This document shows positions 32,426 through 39,707 of a stretch of 39,707 bases of DNA, one piece after another. Within the stretch, counting starts at the first letter, position 1, and each line of letters opens with the position of its first letter. The notes under the pieces are model-generated. The model was given only the letters and a program-made list of their open reading frames with translations. It was not told the DNA's origin and did no database searches. The position numbers and the translations under genes were made by a program. The DNA is from Actinomycetota bacterium (GTDB lineage: Bacteria > Actinomycetota > Actinomycetes > JACCUZ01): contig JAVEDI010000074.1 in NCBI GenBank assembly GCA_030841035.1, positions 1 to 39,707 of the forward strand, given 5' to 3'.

Positions 32426-33615
32426 CGCTGGCCTGGTTCGACTGCTCCTCGGGCGCGAGCGGTGACATGTTCCTCGGCGCGCTGGTCGACGCCGGGGCGC
32501 CCCTGGAGGGCATGCAGGCGGCCATCGACGCCGTCGGGGTGGAGGCGGTCACGCTGCGCTCGCGCGACGTGACGCGGGCCGGGCTCGCCGCCACGCAGGT
32601 GGAGGTCCGCACACCGCGCAGCGACGTGGTGCGCACCTGGGCCAACATCCGCGGGCTGCTGGAGCAGGCGCAGCTGCCCGAGCCGGTGCGCGGGCGGGCG
32701 CTGGACGTGTTCGCCCGGCTGGCCCGCGCCGAGGCCAAGGCGCACCGGGTGCGGCCGGAGCGGGTGCACTTCCACGAGGTCGGCGCGCTCGACGCGATCG
32801 CCGACGTGGTGGGCGCCAGTGCCGGGCTCGACGCGCTCGGCGTGACGCATGCCGAGGCCTCGGCCGTCGCGCTCGGCAGCGGCATGGTGCGCAGCGAGCA
32901 CGGCCTGCTGCCGGTGCCCGGGCCGGCGGTGCTGTCGCTGCTGGGCGAGGTCGACGCGCCGGTGCACTCGGGCCCGGTCGCGCGGGAGATGTGCACGCCG
33001 ACCGGGGCCGCGCTGCTCGCGTCGACGGTGAGCCGGTGGGGCGGCCTGCCCGCGATGCGGGTCGGCCGCTGCGGCACCGGTGCCGGTGGCCGCGACAACG
33101 ACGAGCTGCCCAACGTGCTGCGGGTCGTGCTCGGCGAGCCGGCCGACGACCGCTCGGCGCGCGTCGGGGACGCGCTGGTGATCGAGGCGAACGTCGACGA
33201 CCTCGACCCCCGGGTCTGGCCACGGGTCCTCACGTCGCTGCTGGAGGCCGGGGCGTCGGACGCGTGGCTGACGCCGATGCTGATGAAGAAGGGCCGTCCC
33301 GCGCACACGCTGTCCGTGCTGACCTCGTCGGAGCACGCCGACGCGGTACGCCGCACGGTGTTCCGGGAGAGCTCGACGATCGGTCTGCGCGAGCACCGCG
33401 TCGCCAAGCACGCGCTGGAGCGTCAGACGCGCACCGTGTCGGTGGACGGCATCGACGTACGCGTGAAGGTGGCACTGCTCGACGGCGAGGTCACCAACGT
33501 CTCACCGGAGTACGACGACGTTGCCGCGGCCGCCGCCCGCCTCGGCCGGTCGGTCAAGGCCGTCCTCGCCGCCACCGTCGCCGCCGCCCATCTGCCGCCA
33601 GGTCGACCGGGTTAG
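32422..33615 (+). CDS. larC: LarC, nickel insertion protein for the pincer cofactor
   Basis: 397 residues. LarC inserts nickel into the dithio-pincer nucleotide in a CTP-dependent reaction. It starts LAWFDCSSGASGDMFLGALVDAGAP and has HFHEVGALDAIADVVGA, VPGPAVLSLLGEV, EMCTPTGAALLA, EANVDDLDPRVWP, DAWLTPMLMKKGRPAHTL and RESSTIGLREH. In Lactiplantibacillus plantarum LarC is made by programmed frameshift; here it is one uninterrupted frame. GTG 32422 overlaps the larB stop. LarE and LarA are not in the window. Confidence 0.95.
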   Translation: MTLAWFDCSSGASGDMFLGALVDAGAPLEGMQAAIDAVGVEAVTLRSRDVTRAGLAATQVEVRTPRSDVVRTWANIRGLLEQAQLPEPVRGRALDVFARLARAEAKAHRVRPERVHFHEVGALDAIADVVGASAGLDALGVTHAEASAVALGSGMVRSEHGLLPVPGPAVLSLLGEVDAPVHSGPVAREMCTPTGAALLASTVSRWGGLPAMRVGRCGTGAGGRDNDELPNVLRVVLGEPADDRSARVGDALVIEANVDDLDPRVWPRVLTSLLEAGASDAWLTPMLMKKGRPAHTLSVLTSSEHADAVRRTVFRESSTIGLREHRVAKHALERQTRTVSVDGIDVRVKVALLDGEVTNVSPEYDDVAAAAARLGRSVKAVLAATVAAAHLPPGRPG

Positions 33616-33627
33616 CGAGGGCGGCGA

Positions 33628-34542
33628 TCAGATCGTCGAACGGTCGGTCATGCTGAAACGCAGCTTGCCCATCATGTTCTCGACCTCCGCCACGATGCCG
33701 CTCTCGTCGAACAGCTCGTGCACCCGGGCCGCGATGCCTTCCGGTGTCCACCGGGTGTCGTGGTTCTGGATCGCCGCGGCGGAGGTGAACGGCTGGTACA
33801 GCTCGACCGCGTCGCCCTGCACGCCGAACACCTTGCCGCTGATGTCGCCGGCCAGCTCGCTGCACAGGTAGGCGACGAGCGGCGCGACGTTGTCGGGGTG
33901 CCAGAAGTCGAACGCCTCCCCCTCCTCGCTGTCGCGGTCCTGGAGCGAGCCGTAGGCGCCCTCGGTCATCCGGGTCCGGGCGGCCGGCGCGATGGCGTTG
34001 CACCGCACGCCGTAGCGCGCCATCTCCATCGCCACGATCGTGGAGAACGCCGCGATCCCCGCCTTGGCCGCCCCGTAGTTGGCCTGCCCGAAGTTGCCGA
34101 GCAGTCCCGAGGTCGACGCCGTGCAGACGATGCGCCCCGGCTGGCCGGAGTCCTTCCAGTGCGCACACGCGTAGTGGGTGGGCAGGAAGTGTCCGCGCAG
34201 GTGCACCTTGACGACGGCGTCCCACTCGTCGGGCGTCATCTTCGCGACGGTGCGGTCGCGCAGGATCCCGGCGTTGTTGACCAACGCGTCGAGCCGGCCC
34301 CACGTGTCGAGCGCGGTCCGGACCAGCCCGCGGGCCGTCTCGTCCTCGGAGCAGTCGCCCGTGTCGAGCGCCGCCTCGCCGCCGGCCGACTCGATCTCGT
34401 CGACGACGGCCTTGCCGATCTCGGGGTCGAGCTCGTTGACCACCACGCGCGCACCCTGCCGGGCGAGCTCGATGGCCTCCCCGCGGCCCAGGCCCCGCCC
34501 GGCGCCGGTGACGATCGCGACTTTCCCGTCCAGCAGACCCAT
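33628..34542 (-). CDS. SDR-family dehydrogenase, 3-hydroxyacyl-CoA-type
   Basis: 304 residues, classical short-chain dehydrogenase. NAD(P) motif VTGAGRGLGRGEAIELARQGARVVVNE, then NNAGIL, catalytic Ser in CTASTSG and YGAAKAG (YxxxK). The longer than usual C-terminus (TPEGIAARVHELFDESG) and the sequence after TGAGRGLG resemble the dehydrogenase part of peroxisomal-type multifunctional enzymes acting on (3R)-hydroxyacyl-CoA; the exact substrate is uncertain. The -10 TAGGGT (34550-34555) lies 7 bases upstream of ATG 34542, so the mRNA is probably leaderless. It converges on larC with a 12-base gap. Confidence 0.88.
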   Translation of the reverse strand: MGLLDGKVAIVTGAGRGLGRGEAIELARQGARVVVNELDPEIGKAVVDEIESAGGEAALDTGDCSEDETARGLVRTALDTWGRLDALVNNAGILRDRTVAKMTPDEWDAVVKVHLRGHFLPTHYACAHWKDSGQPGRIVCTASTSGLLGNFGQANYGAAKAGIAAFSTIVAMEMARYGVRCNAIAPAARTRMTEGAYGSLQDRDSEEGEAFDFWHPDNVAPLVAYLCSELAGDISGKVFGVQGDAVELYQPFTSAAAIQNHDTRWTPEGIAARVHELFDESGIVAEVENMMGKLRFSMTDRSTI

Positions 34543-34549
34543 GCGCGCG

Positions 34550-34555
34550 ACCCTA
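34550..34555 (-). promoter_or_regulatory. -10 hexamer TAGGGT for a leaderless SDR transcript
   Basis: On the minus strand TAGGGT is followed by 7 bases and ATG 34542. Same hexamer and spacing as in front of the quinone oxidoreductase at 18915. Confidence 0.5.
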
Positions 34556-34591
34556 CCCAGCCGGCCTCGGCGTCACGCCGACACCGTCCCG

Positions 34592-34633
34592 CGGGCAGCA
34601 TCACCCGGGCACCGTCACCCGGGCAGCATCACG
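34592..34633. repeat. 14-base unit repeated three times at the 3' end of the FAD oxidase gene
   Basis: CGGGCAGCATCACC, CGGGCACCGTCACC and CGGGCAGCATCACG follow one another without gap. The third copy encodes the last residues of the oxidase (VMLPG), and the second holds its stop codon. Slipped-strand duplication is the simplest explanation. Confidence 0.8.
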
Positions 34634-35913
34634 CCGGGGTTGAGCAGTCCGTGCGGGTCGAACGCCGCCTTCACGGCGCGCAGCAGGTCGATCTCGGCGG
34701 CCGAGCGGGTCAGCGGCAGCCAGCGGGCCTTCGCGATCCCGATGCCGTGCTCCGCGGCGATGCTGCCGCCGTGCTGCGCGACGAGGGTCAGCACCCGGCC
34801 GTCGACCTCGTCGTCGGTGGCGCCCAGCACGTTCACGTGCAGGTTGCCCATCGCGATGTGGCCGAAGACGAAGACGTCGTACGGCGTCGTGGCCGCGGCG
34901 AGCGCGTCGACGAACGCCCCGAGCCGCTCCAGCGGCACGCTGACGTCGAGCTTGTGCACGACGGTGCCGCGCGCCCCCGCCTCGGTCGCGATCGCCTCGG
35001 TGTGCTGCTCGCGGTAGGCCCACAGCGCCGGGTCGACCGCCGCGTCGATGTCGTCGGGCAGGTCGGGCAGCTCGTCTGTCTCCAGCAGCAGGTAGACCGG
35101 GTGCTCACGCTCCAGCGGCTGCGCCAGTCCGCCCACCCGCCGTACCAAGGACAGCCCCGACGCGAGCATGACCTCCGCGGCGCGTACCCCCCTCGGCGGG
35201 ATCAGCGACAGCGCCTCCGTCATGTCGCGGCAGCCGATCAGGGTGACCTCCCCGGCCGTCGTCTCGGGCGGCACGAGGCGCAGCCGCGCGGCCGTCACGA
35301 TGGCCAGCGTGCCCTCGCTGCCGACCAGCAGGCCGGTCAGGTCGAGCCCGGCGTTGTCCTGCGGGGGCGCCGCGAGCCGGTCGACCACCCGGCCGTCGGC
35401 GAGGACGTACTGCAGGCCGCGCACCTGCGCGCGCGTGGTGCCGTGCCGTACGACGCGCAGCCCGCCGGCGTTGGTGGCCACGGTCCCGCCGATCGTCGCC
35501 GAGTCACGGCTGGCCAGGTCCACCCCGTAGCGCAGCCCCGCCGCCTTGGCCGCTCGCTGCACCGAGGACACCGGCACACCCGCCCCGGCCGTCACCTCCC
35601 GCGCGACAGTGTCGACCTCCCCCAGGTCGGTCAGCCGGCGGGTCGACAGCACGACCTGCAGGCCCTCGTCGACGCGCGGCGTCGAGCCGCCGACCAGGCC
35701 CGTGTTCCCGCCCTGCGCGACCATCGCGACGCCGTGGGCGGCGCACACCCGCACGACCGCGGCGAGCTGCTCCGTCGTGCCCGGTCGTACGACGGCGCCC
35801 GGATCGGCGTGGAAGCGCCCGGTCCAGTCGGTGGTGTAGGACGCCGTCACCGACGGGTCGGTCAGCACGTGGTCGTCTCCGACGATGTCAGCCAGTTCGC
35901 GCTCGAGGTTCAC
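34615..35913 (-). CDS. FAD-binding oxidase, GlcD/D-lactate dehydrogenase type
   Basis: 432 residues. The N-terminal FAD_binding_4 (PCMH/VAO) domain has VVRPGTTEQLAAVVRVCAAHGVAMVAQGGNTGLVGGSTP, ASRDSATIGGTVATNAGGLRVVRHGTTRAQVRGLQYVLADG and GSEGTLAIVTAA. The C-terminal FAD-oxidase_C domain has FGHIAMGNLHVNV and the ending AAEHGIGIAKARWL, FDPHGLLNPG, seen in D-2-hydroxyacid dehydrogenases (D-lactate, glycolate, 2-hydroxyglutarate). GTG 35913 is chosen. The longer open frame (to 36162) only translates the repeat array. CAGGGT lies 7 bases before GTG, a possible leaderless -10. It may consume D-lactate, see the larBC genes. Confidence 0.88.
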   Translation of the reverse strand: MNLERELADIVGDDHVLTDPSVTASYTTDWTGRFHADPGAVVRPGTTEQLAAVVRVCAAHGVAMVAQGGNTGLVGGSTPRVDEGLQVVLSTRRLTDLGEVDTVAREVTAGAGVPVSSVQRAAKAAGLRYGVDLASRDSATIGGTVATNAGGLRVVRHGTTRAQVRGLQYVLADGRVVDRLAAPPQDNAGLDLTGLLVGSEGTLAIVTAARLRLVPPETTAGEVTLIGCRDMTEALSLIPPRGVRAAEVMLASGLSLVRRVGGLAQPLEREHPVYLLLETDELPDLPDDIDAAVDPALWAYREQHTEAIATEAGARGTVVHKLDVSVPLERLGAFVDALAAATTPYDVFVFGHIAMGNLHVNVLGATDDEVDGRVLTLVAQHGGSIAAEHGIGIAKARWLPLTRSAAEIDLLRAVKAAFDPHGLLNPGVMLPG

Positions 35914-35945
35914 GGCCAGAACCCTGCCACGCTCGCCCGCACCGA

Positions 35946-36401
35946 CGTTCGATAGGCCCACGGTCGCCGGCACCGACATTCGATAGGCCCAGGGTCGCCC
36001 GCACCACCCCCGCGCGACCACCCACCAATCGACCGGTCCGCTCGCACCCCAACCATCAGCCAGCCGGTCGCCCGCGCCGCCCGCACCGACGCACCGACGC
36101 ACCGACGCACCGACGTTCGATAGGCCCACGGTCACCCGCACCGCCCCCGCGCGACCACCCACCTATCGAACGGTCCGCTCGCACCCCAACCAGCAGCCGG
36201 TCGCACGCACCGCCCGCACCGACGTTCGACAGGCCCACGTTCGCCCGCACCGACGTTCGATAGGCCCACGGTCGCCCGCACCGCCCCCGCGCGACCACCC
36301 ACCTATCGAACGGTCCGCTCGCACCCCAACCATCAGCCAGCCGGTCAGCTGGTCAGCCGGTCGCCCGCACCACCCCGGCGCGACCACCCACCTATCGAAC
36401 G
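35946..36401. repeat. Tandem array of family 2 palindromic units (about 138-base period)
   Basis: Forward half-sites CGTTCGATAGG start at 35946, 35977 (CATTCGATAGG), 36114, 36223 (CGTTCGACAGG) and 36254. Reverse half-sites CCTATCGAACG start at 36025 (degenerate), 36162, 36302 and 36391. Three full units pair a forward with a reverse site over exactly 59 bases: 35977-36035, 36114-36172 and 36254-36312. Units are joined by GGTCCGCTCGCACCCCAACC and CAGCCGGTCGCCCGC spacers, and GCACCGAC is repeated four times at 36083-36114. The 550 bases 35914-36465 hold no supported gene. Confidence 0.9.
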
Positions 36402-36465
36402 GTCCGCTCGCACGCCAACTGCCAACGGTCAGCCGGTCGGCCGGGCGGCCGGTCGCGACGAGCGG

Positions 36466-37551
36466 TCAGCCGTCCCACAGCCTGCTCAGCTGCGTGGGAT
36501 CCCACAGCCACCACGCAATCCCGGCGAACGGGGGCGCGTCCGCGGGACGGACGCCGGGTTTCCACCCGGGCGGGTCCGGCCAGAAACGGCCGCGTCCCGG
36601 CCGCGCCCGCGCGAAGGCGCGACGGAAGCGATCGCCGAGCTCGCCCGGCCGCTGCGTGCCCGCATGGTCGAAGCGGACGACGGCGAAACCCAGGTCGTGC
36701 AACCGCTCCTCGCGGCGGGCCTGCTTCCACAGCACGTCGGCGCTGGTGTACTTGACCCGCCCGTCCGCCTCGCCGACCGTGTTCTGCGCTTCCCAGCCGT
36801 AGTCGGTGCGCACCTCGGGCCGGAACTCCCCGACCCAGCACTGGGTGCGCGGCGGCGGCAACCCGTCGCGACGCATGGCCAGCCGGCCCAACGTCTCCAA
36901 CGCCGACTCCGAGCGCGGGTCCGCATCAGCCAGGACGCCGGCGACTCGCCGCCCGCCACCGGGCCAATGGCTGCAGGCCGCAGCCACCGCATGCATCTGG
37001 TGCAGCTGGTCGCCACCATGGATCCGCAGTGCCGAGTCCGCGGCGATGAGCGCCTCGGGGTGCGGCCAGGTCCGCGCCAGGTCGACGACGGTGCGCGCGA
37101 GGTCGGTCGTGGCGACGCCGGACACGGTCGCCAACCGCCAGCCCGGTGGCCCCGCACGCAGCACCCGCACGCTGCGCTCCGTGCGCCCGCCGGTCCGGGA
37201 CCCTGCCGGACGTACGACGAGTGGGCACGCCGGGACCGCACGAGTCAGGTCCAGCTGCCACACACATGCGGCAGAGATCTTCACCGCCGCGGCGTCCCGG
37301 CGCAGCGACAGCAACGCAGCGGCGAGCTGGAGGGCATGGGTGGCCCGCGGGTCGCGTCCGGCGAGCTCGACGACCGGGCGCTCGGCCAGCGCATCTCGCG
37401 CCAGTCGTACCCAGTCGCGCGATTGCAGCAGCGTGCGCATCCGGGCGCGGGTGATGCCGCAGCCCGCCGCGTCAGCAGCGGAGAACACGCCGCCCTGCCG
37501 GGCCGCGACCATCCTCAGCCGGTCGCGACGTACGGACTCGGGCTCGATCAC
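36466..37551 (-). CDS. AbiEi-like / DUF559-type nuclease-fold protein, second copy
   Basis: 361 residues. The N-terminal winged-helix-like part reads [47 protein letters not shown], the usual start of AbiEi-type antitoxin-domain proteins. The C-terminal part has a PD-(D/E)XK layout: Glu219 in [10 protein letters not shown], Asp250 in VRTDYGW, Glu261, Asp263 and Lys267 in GEADGRVKY, then [21 protein letters not shown]. No toxin gene is adjacent. It is only distantly similar to the DUF559-type protein at 24386-25267. Family 2 palindromes lie on both sides: the array after its stop and one copy 87 bases before its start. GTG 37551 was chosen; ATG 37512 is a shorter option. Function unknown. Confidence 0.78.
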   Translation of the reverse strand: MIEPESVRRDRLRMVAARQGGVFSAADAAGCGITRARMRTLLQSRDWVRLARDALAERPVVELAGRDPRATHALQLAAALLSLRRDAAAVKISAACVWQLDLTRAVPACPLVVRPAGSRTGGRTERSVRVLRAGPPGWRLATVSGVATTDLARTVVDLARTWPHPEALIAADSALRIHGGDQLHQMHAVAAACSHWPGGGRRVAGVLADADPRSESALETLGRLAMRRDGLPPPRTQCWVGEFRPEVRTDYGWEAQNTVGEADGRVKYTSADVLWKQARREERLHDLGFAVVRFDHAGTQRPGELGDRFRRAFARARPGRGRFWPDPPGWKPGVRPADAPPFAGIAWWLWDPTQLSRLWDG

Positions 37552-37637
37552 CCCACGACGGTGCCTCGCCGGCCCCCGCACCGTGGCCGCCACGAGCGGT
37601 CTGTGGACAACGGAGCGCCCTGGCCCGCTGTGGACCA

Positions 37638-37698
37638 CCGTTCGATAGGCCCATGGTCGCGCGGACCGCCCTGGCACGACCACCCGCCTATCGAACGG
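37638..37698. repeat. Single family 2 palindromic unit
   Basis: CCGTTCGATAGGC (37638-37650) pairs perfectly with GCCTATCGAACGG (37686-37698); inside, TGGTCG (37654-37659) pairs with CGACCA (37677-37682), leaving a 17-base loop. It lies between divergent genes, 87 bases from the DUF559-like start and 54 bases from the arginine deiminase start, so it could also affect either promoter. Confidence 0.9.
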
Positions 37699-37739
37699 GT
37701 CGGAGCAACGGCGGCCGGGTCGGAGCGGCGGGGGCGCAC

Positions 37740-37745
37740 TACGCT
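37740..37745 (+). promoter_or_regulatory. -10 hexamer TACGCT for a leaderless arcA transcript
   Basis: TACGCT ends 7 bases before ATG 37753. No ribosome-binding site is visible in the intervening TCCCGGC. Confidence 0.5.
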
Positions 37746-37752
37746 TCCCGGC

Positions 37753-38970
37753 ATGGCTCCCGCGCCCGGCATGCCCCCCGCGCACGGCGTCGACAGCGAG
37801 GTCGGCCGGCTGCGCTCGGTGCTGCTGCACCGCCCTGGACCGGAGCTCAAGCGGCTGACGCCGCGCAACAACGACAAGCTGCTCTTCGACGGCATCCCGT
37901 GGGTCGGTCGGGCGCAGGAGGAGCACGACACCTTCGCCCAGGCCCTGCGCGACCGTGGTGTCGAGGTGCTCTACCTGGCCGACCTGCTGGCCGAGGCGCT
38001 GCACGTCGAGCAGGCCCGCCTCGACACGATCGCCGCGGTGCTGACCGACCCCCGCCTCGGCGACACGCTGCGGGCGGCGACTCGGGTCTACCTGCAGGGC
38101 CTGCACCCCGAGGACCTGGCGAACGTCCTGATGGCCGGGCTCGCGCACGAGGAGATCACCCCGGTCGGCGGCCTGGCCTACCGCTTCATGGACCGCCATG
38201 ACTTCGTGGTCGACCCGCTGCCCAACCTGCTGTTCACGCGCGACTCCAGCGTCTGGGTGCGCGACCACGTCGCGGTCACCAGCCTGGCCATGCCGGCCCG
38301 GATGCGCGAGACCACGTTGACCCGCGCCGTCTACACCCACCACCCGCGCTTCGCCGGCACGCCCGCGCTCTACGGGCCCGAGCACGAGCCGGTCGAGGGC
38401 GGTGACGTGCTGCTGCTCGCACCGGGCGTGGTCGCCGTAGGAGTAGGGGAACGTACGACGCCTGCCGGTGTCGAGCGGCTGGCCCGCGCGGCTTTCGACC
38501 GAGGCCTGGCCAGCACCGTGCTGGCGGTGCCGATCGCGCAGGAACGCGCCACGATGCACCTGGACACCGTGTGCACGATGGTCGACGTCGACGCTGTCGT
38601 GATGTACCCGAACGTCGCGGACGCCCTGTGCGCCTACACCGTGACCGACGGGGACGGCGACCTGCACGTCAGCGGGCCCGAGCCGTTCCTCACGGCGGCA
38701 TCCAAGGCGATGGGCATCGACACGCTGCGCATCATCGACACCGGCCTCGACCCGGTCACCGCCGAGCGCGAGCAGTGGGACGACGGCAACAACACCTTGG
38801 CCATCGCGCCGCGGCTGGCCGTTGCCTACGAGCGCAACACCGAGACCAACGCGCGTCTCGAAGAGGCCGGCATCGAGGTCGTCGCGATCCCCGGCAGCGA
38901 GCTGGGCAGCGGTCGCGGCGGGCCGCGCTGCATGTCGTGCCCGATCAGCCGCGAGCCGCTGGCCGGCTGA
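37753..38970 (+). CDS. arcA: Arginine deiminase
   Basis: 405 residues. It converts arginine to citrulline and ammonia. Seen: [28 protein letters not shown] at the N-terminus, [12 protein letters not shown] (substrate-binding Asp), [11 protein letters not shown] (Glu-Gly-Gly-Asp), [13 protein letters not shown] (catalytic His), [14 protein letters not shown] and the nucleophile Cys393 in [11 protein letters not shown]. All catalytic residues are kept and the length is normal. arcB, arcC and arcD are not adjacent, so ATP formation from citrulline cannot be inferred here. ATG 37753 fits the leaderless -10 just upstream. Confidence 0.97.
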   Translation: MAPAPGMPPAHGVDSEVGRLRSVLLHRPGPELKRLTPRNNDKLLFDGIPWVGRAQEEHDTFAQALRDRGVEVLYLADLLAEALHVEQARLDTIAAVLTDPRLGDTLRAATRVYLQGLHPEDLANVLMAGLAHEEITPVGGLAYRFMDRHDFVVDPLPNLLFTRDSSVWVRDHVAVTSLAMPARMRETTLTRAVYTHHPRFAGTPALYGPEHEPVEGGDVLLLAPGVVAVGVGERTTPAGVERLARAAFDRGLASTVLAVPIAQERATMHLDTVCTMVDVDAVVMYPNVADALCAYTVTDGDGDLHVSGPEPFLTAASKAMGIDTLRIIDTGLDPVTAEREQWDDGNNTLAIAPRLAVAYERNTETNARLEEAGIEVVAIPGSELGSGRGGPRCMSCPISREPLAG

Positions 38971-39010
38971 CGGCCGCCACGCCTGCCCACGGTCAGCCAG
39001 ACGGACACGC

Positions 39011-39050
39011 ACGACGGATCGGGCGGGCCGCGGCCCGCCCGATCCGTCGT
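39011..39050. terminator. Perfect 40-base palindrome between converging genes
   Basis: Arms of 18 bases (39011-39028 and 39033-39050) with centre CGCG make an uninterrupted palindrome. It sits between arcA (stop 38970) and the Ig-like gene on the other strand (stop 39062), so it likely ends transcription in both directions. It is unrelated to either repeat family. Confidence 0.75.
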
Positions 39051-39061
39051 ACCTCAGACGT

Positions 39062-39707
39062 CTACGCCCGGGTCGTGAACGACCATGACATCGGGGCGAG
39101 AGCGTTGCCCGTGGCGTCCTTGATCCTGGTGGTCACCCGGACCGTGTACTTCGTCCGCGGCTTGAGCTTGAAGGAGCCCGGGCCACCCGGGTCGAGGACA
39201 GCGGTCCGGGTCGCCGCGTTGTAGCGCACGGTGGCCTTCACGACCGCTCCCTTGACGGTGGTGAGGGTGAAGCTGGCGGTGCTGACTCCCGTCACCTTCT
39301 CGCTGAACCTCACCGTGACGTTCGCCTTGCGGTTCACCCGCTTGGCGGCCGCCGACGGCGACTTGGACTGCACGGCGGGCCGTGGGTCGGTGGTGAACGC
39401 CCAGCTGGTCGGGGCCAGCGCCTGACCAGCCGCGTCCCGGATGCCGCTCGTGAGCACCGCGGTGTACATCGTCCCCGGGGCCAGCTTGGCCGCCGGGTGG
39501 AAGGTGGCCAGCCGGGCCGCCGAGTCGTAGCCGACCGAGGCCGCCCCGACCGCGGGACCGGCTGCGGTGCCCGCGTGGAGGGTGAACGTGGCCGCGCTGA
39601 CACCGGTGACCGGCTTGTCGAACGTCGCCGTCAGGTTGCCCGTCTGGCTGACCGCGGTGGCGCCGGTCGCGGGCACGTGCGCCGAGACGGTGGGCGCCGG
39701 GCCGGTG
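39062..39707 (-). CDS. Ig-like (SbsA/Big_5-type) domain protein, C-terminal part
   Basis: At least 214 residues; the frame stays open to the window edge. Two tandem Big_5-like units are visible. The first: PATGATAVSQTGNLTATFDKPVTGVSAATFTLHAG...SWAFTTDPRPAV. The second: SPSAAAKRVNRKANVTVRFSEKVTGVSTASFTLTT...MSWSFTTRA, ending the protein. Each has the family pattern of a V-x-F-S/D-x-x-V core strand, a Y-T-V segment (MYTAVLTSGIRDAAGQALAP, KYTVRVTTRIKDATGNALAP) and an SWxFTT end. Such units occur in large secreted surface proteins or enzymes. The N-terminal function is outside the window. No cell-wall anchor is seen at the C-terminus. Confidence 0.85.
   Translation of the reverse strand, partial: TGPAPTVSAHVPATGATAVSQTGNLTATFDKPVTGVSAATFTLHAGTAAGPAVGAASVGYDSAARLATFHPAAKLAPGTMYTAVLTSGIRDAAGQALAPTSWAFTTDPRPAVQSKSPSAAAKRVNRKANVTVRFSEKVTGVSTASFTLTTVKGAVVKATVRYNAATRTAVLDPGGPGSFKLKPRTKYTVRVTTRIKDATGNALAPMSWSFTTRA

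Noticed and set aside
35914-36162. N-terminal 80-residue extension of the FAD oxidase frame
   Set aside because: It only translates the family 2 repeat array (recurring GLSNVGA and AYRTSV peptides in different frames) and lacks any FAD-oxidase features; the domain starts normally from GTG 35913.
35946-36401. Possible CRISPR array
   Set aside because: Repeats are palindromic half-sites of 11 bases with spacers that are themselves repeated; no unique spacers of constant length and no cas genes nearby.
35946-37698. LexA/SOS boxes (TCGAAC and GTTCGA present)
   Set aside because: The half-sites are about 40 bases apart and in the opposite order to an actinobacterial SOS box, so they do not form one.
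36466-39012. 848-residue minus-strand frame covering the DUF559-like gene and antisense arcA
   Set aside because: The portion upstream of 37551 is antisense to arcA, whose catalytic motifs are complete; only 36466-37551 is supported.

Overview
The window is about 39.7 kb of GC-rich, densely coded DNA. GTG starts are common, and many genes are joined by 4-base GTGA or ATGA overlaps. The gene set points to an actinobacterium: an ergothioneine cluster (egtABCD), a bacterial proteasome activator (Bpa), a DUF4446 protein, larBC, and proteins combining an AbiEi-like region with a DUF559-type nuclease region. A member of the Propionibacteriales (Nocardioides-like) is my guess from style only. No rRNA, tRNA or CRISPR array was found.

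Layout. 1-423: the end of an IS481-type element whose transposase runs off the left edge. 454-8069: a sigma70-like promoter, then a ROK regulator, a sugar ABC importer (lipoprotein plus two permeases), a GH4 6-phospho-glycosidase, a BadF-type amino-sugar kinase and a PIG-L deacetylase. The genes are almost all overlapped and probably form one amino-sugar or disaccharide utilisation operon. 8164-12652: egtA, egtB, egtC, egtD. 12677-14670 (minus): a two-domain KaiC homologue coupled to an anti-sigma-type ATPase. 14817-18848: a divergent NmrA-like gene, then a TPP riboswitch controlling the ECF transporter ykoE-ykoD-ykoC. 18915-21923: a quinone oxidoreductase, then a small SMR-like membrane protein coupled to an Orn/Lys/Arg decarboxylase-family enzyme. 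22136-23122 (minus): a secreted GH26-like hydrolase. 23463-25267: Bpa and an AbiEi/DUF559-type protein. 25377-27483 (minus): a HAD phosphatase and serS. 27605-30230: two PAP2 phosphatases and a diacylglycerol-kinase-family lipid kinase. 30252-31605 (minus): pheA and DUF4446. 31652-33615: larB and larC. 33628-35913 (minus): an SDR dehydrogenase and a GlcD-type FAD oxidase. 36466-37551 (minus): a second AbiEi/DUF559-like protein. 37753-38970: arginine deiminase. 39062-39707 (minus): the end of an Ig-like-domain protein.

The least expected structure is non-coding. Four 53-base palindromes with invariant 12-base ends lie between 22005 and 28547. A second family of about 59-60-base palindromes forms an array at 35946-36401 plus a single copy at 37638-37698. 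Each of the two AbiEi/DUF559-type genes has copies of one family on both sides, which suggests, but does not prove, a link between nuclease-like genes and palindromic repeats. A second window-wide pattern is an (T/C)ANNNT hexamer 6-8 bases before the start codon of many genes, as expected for leaderless transcripts.
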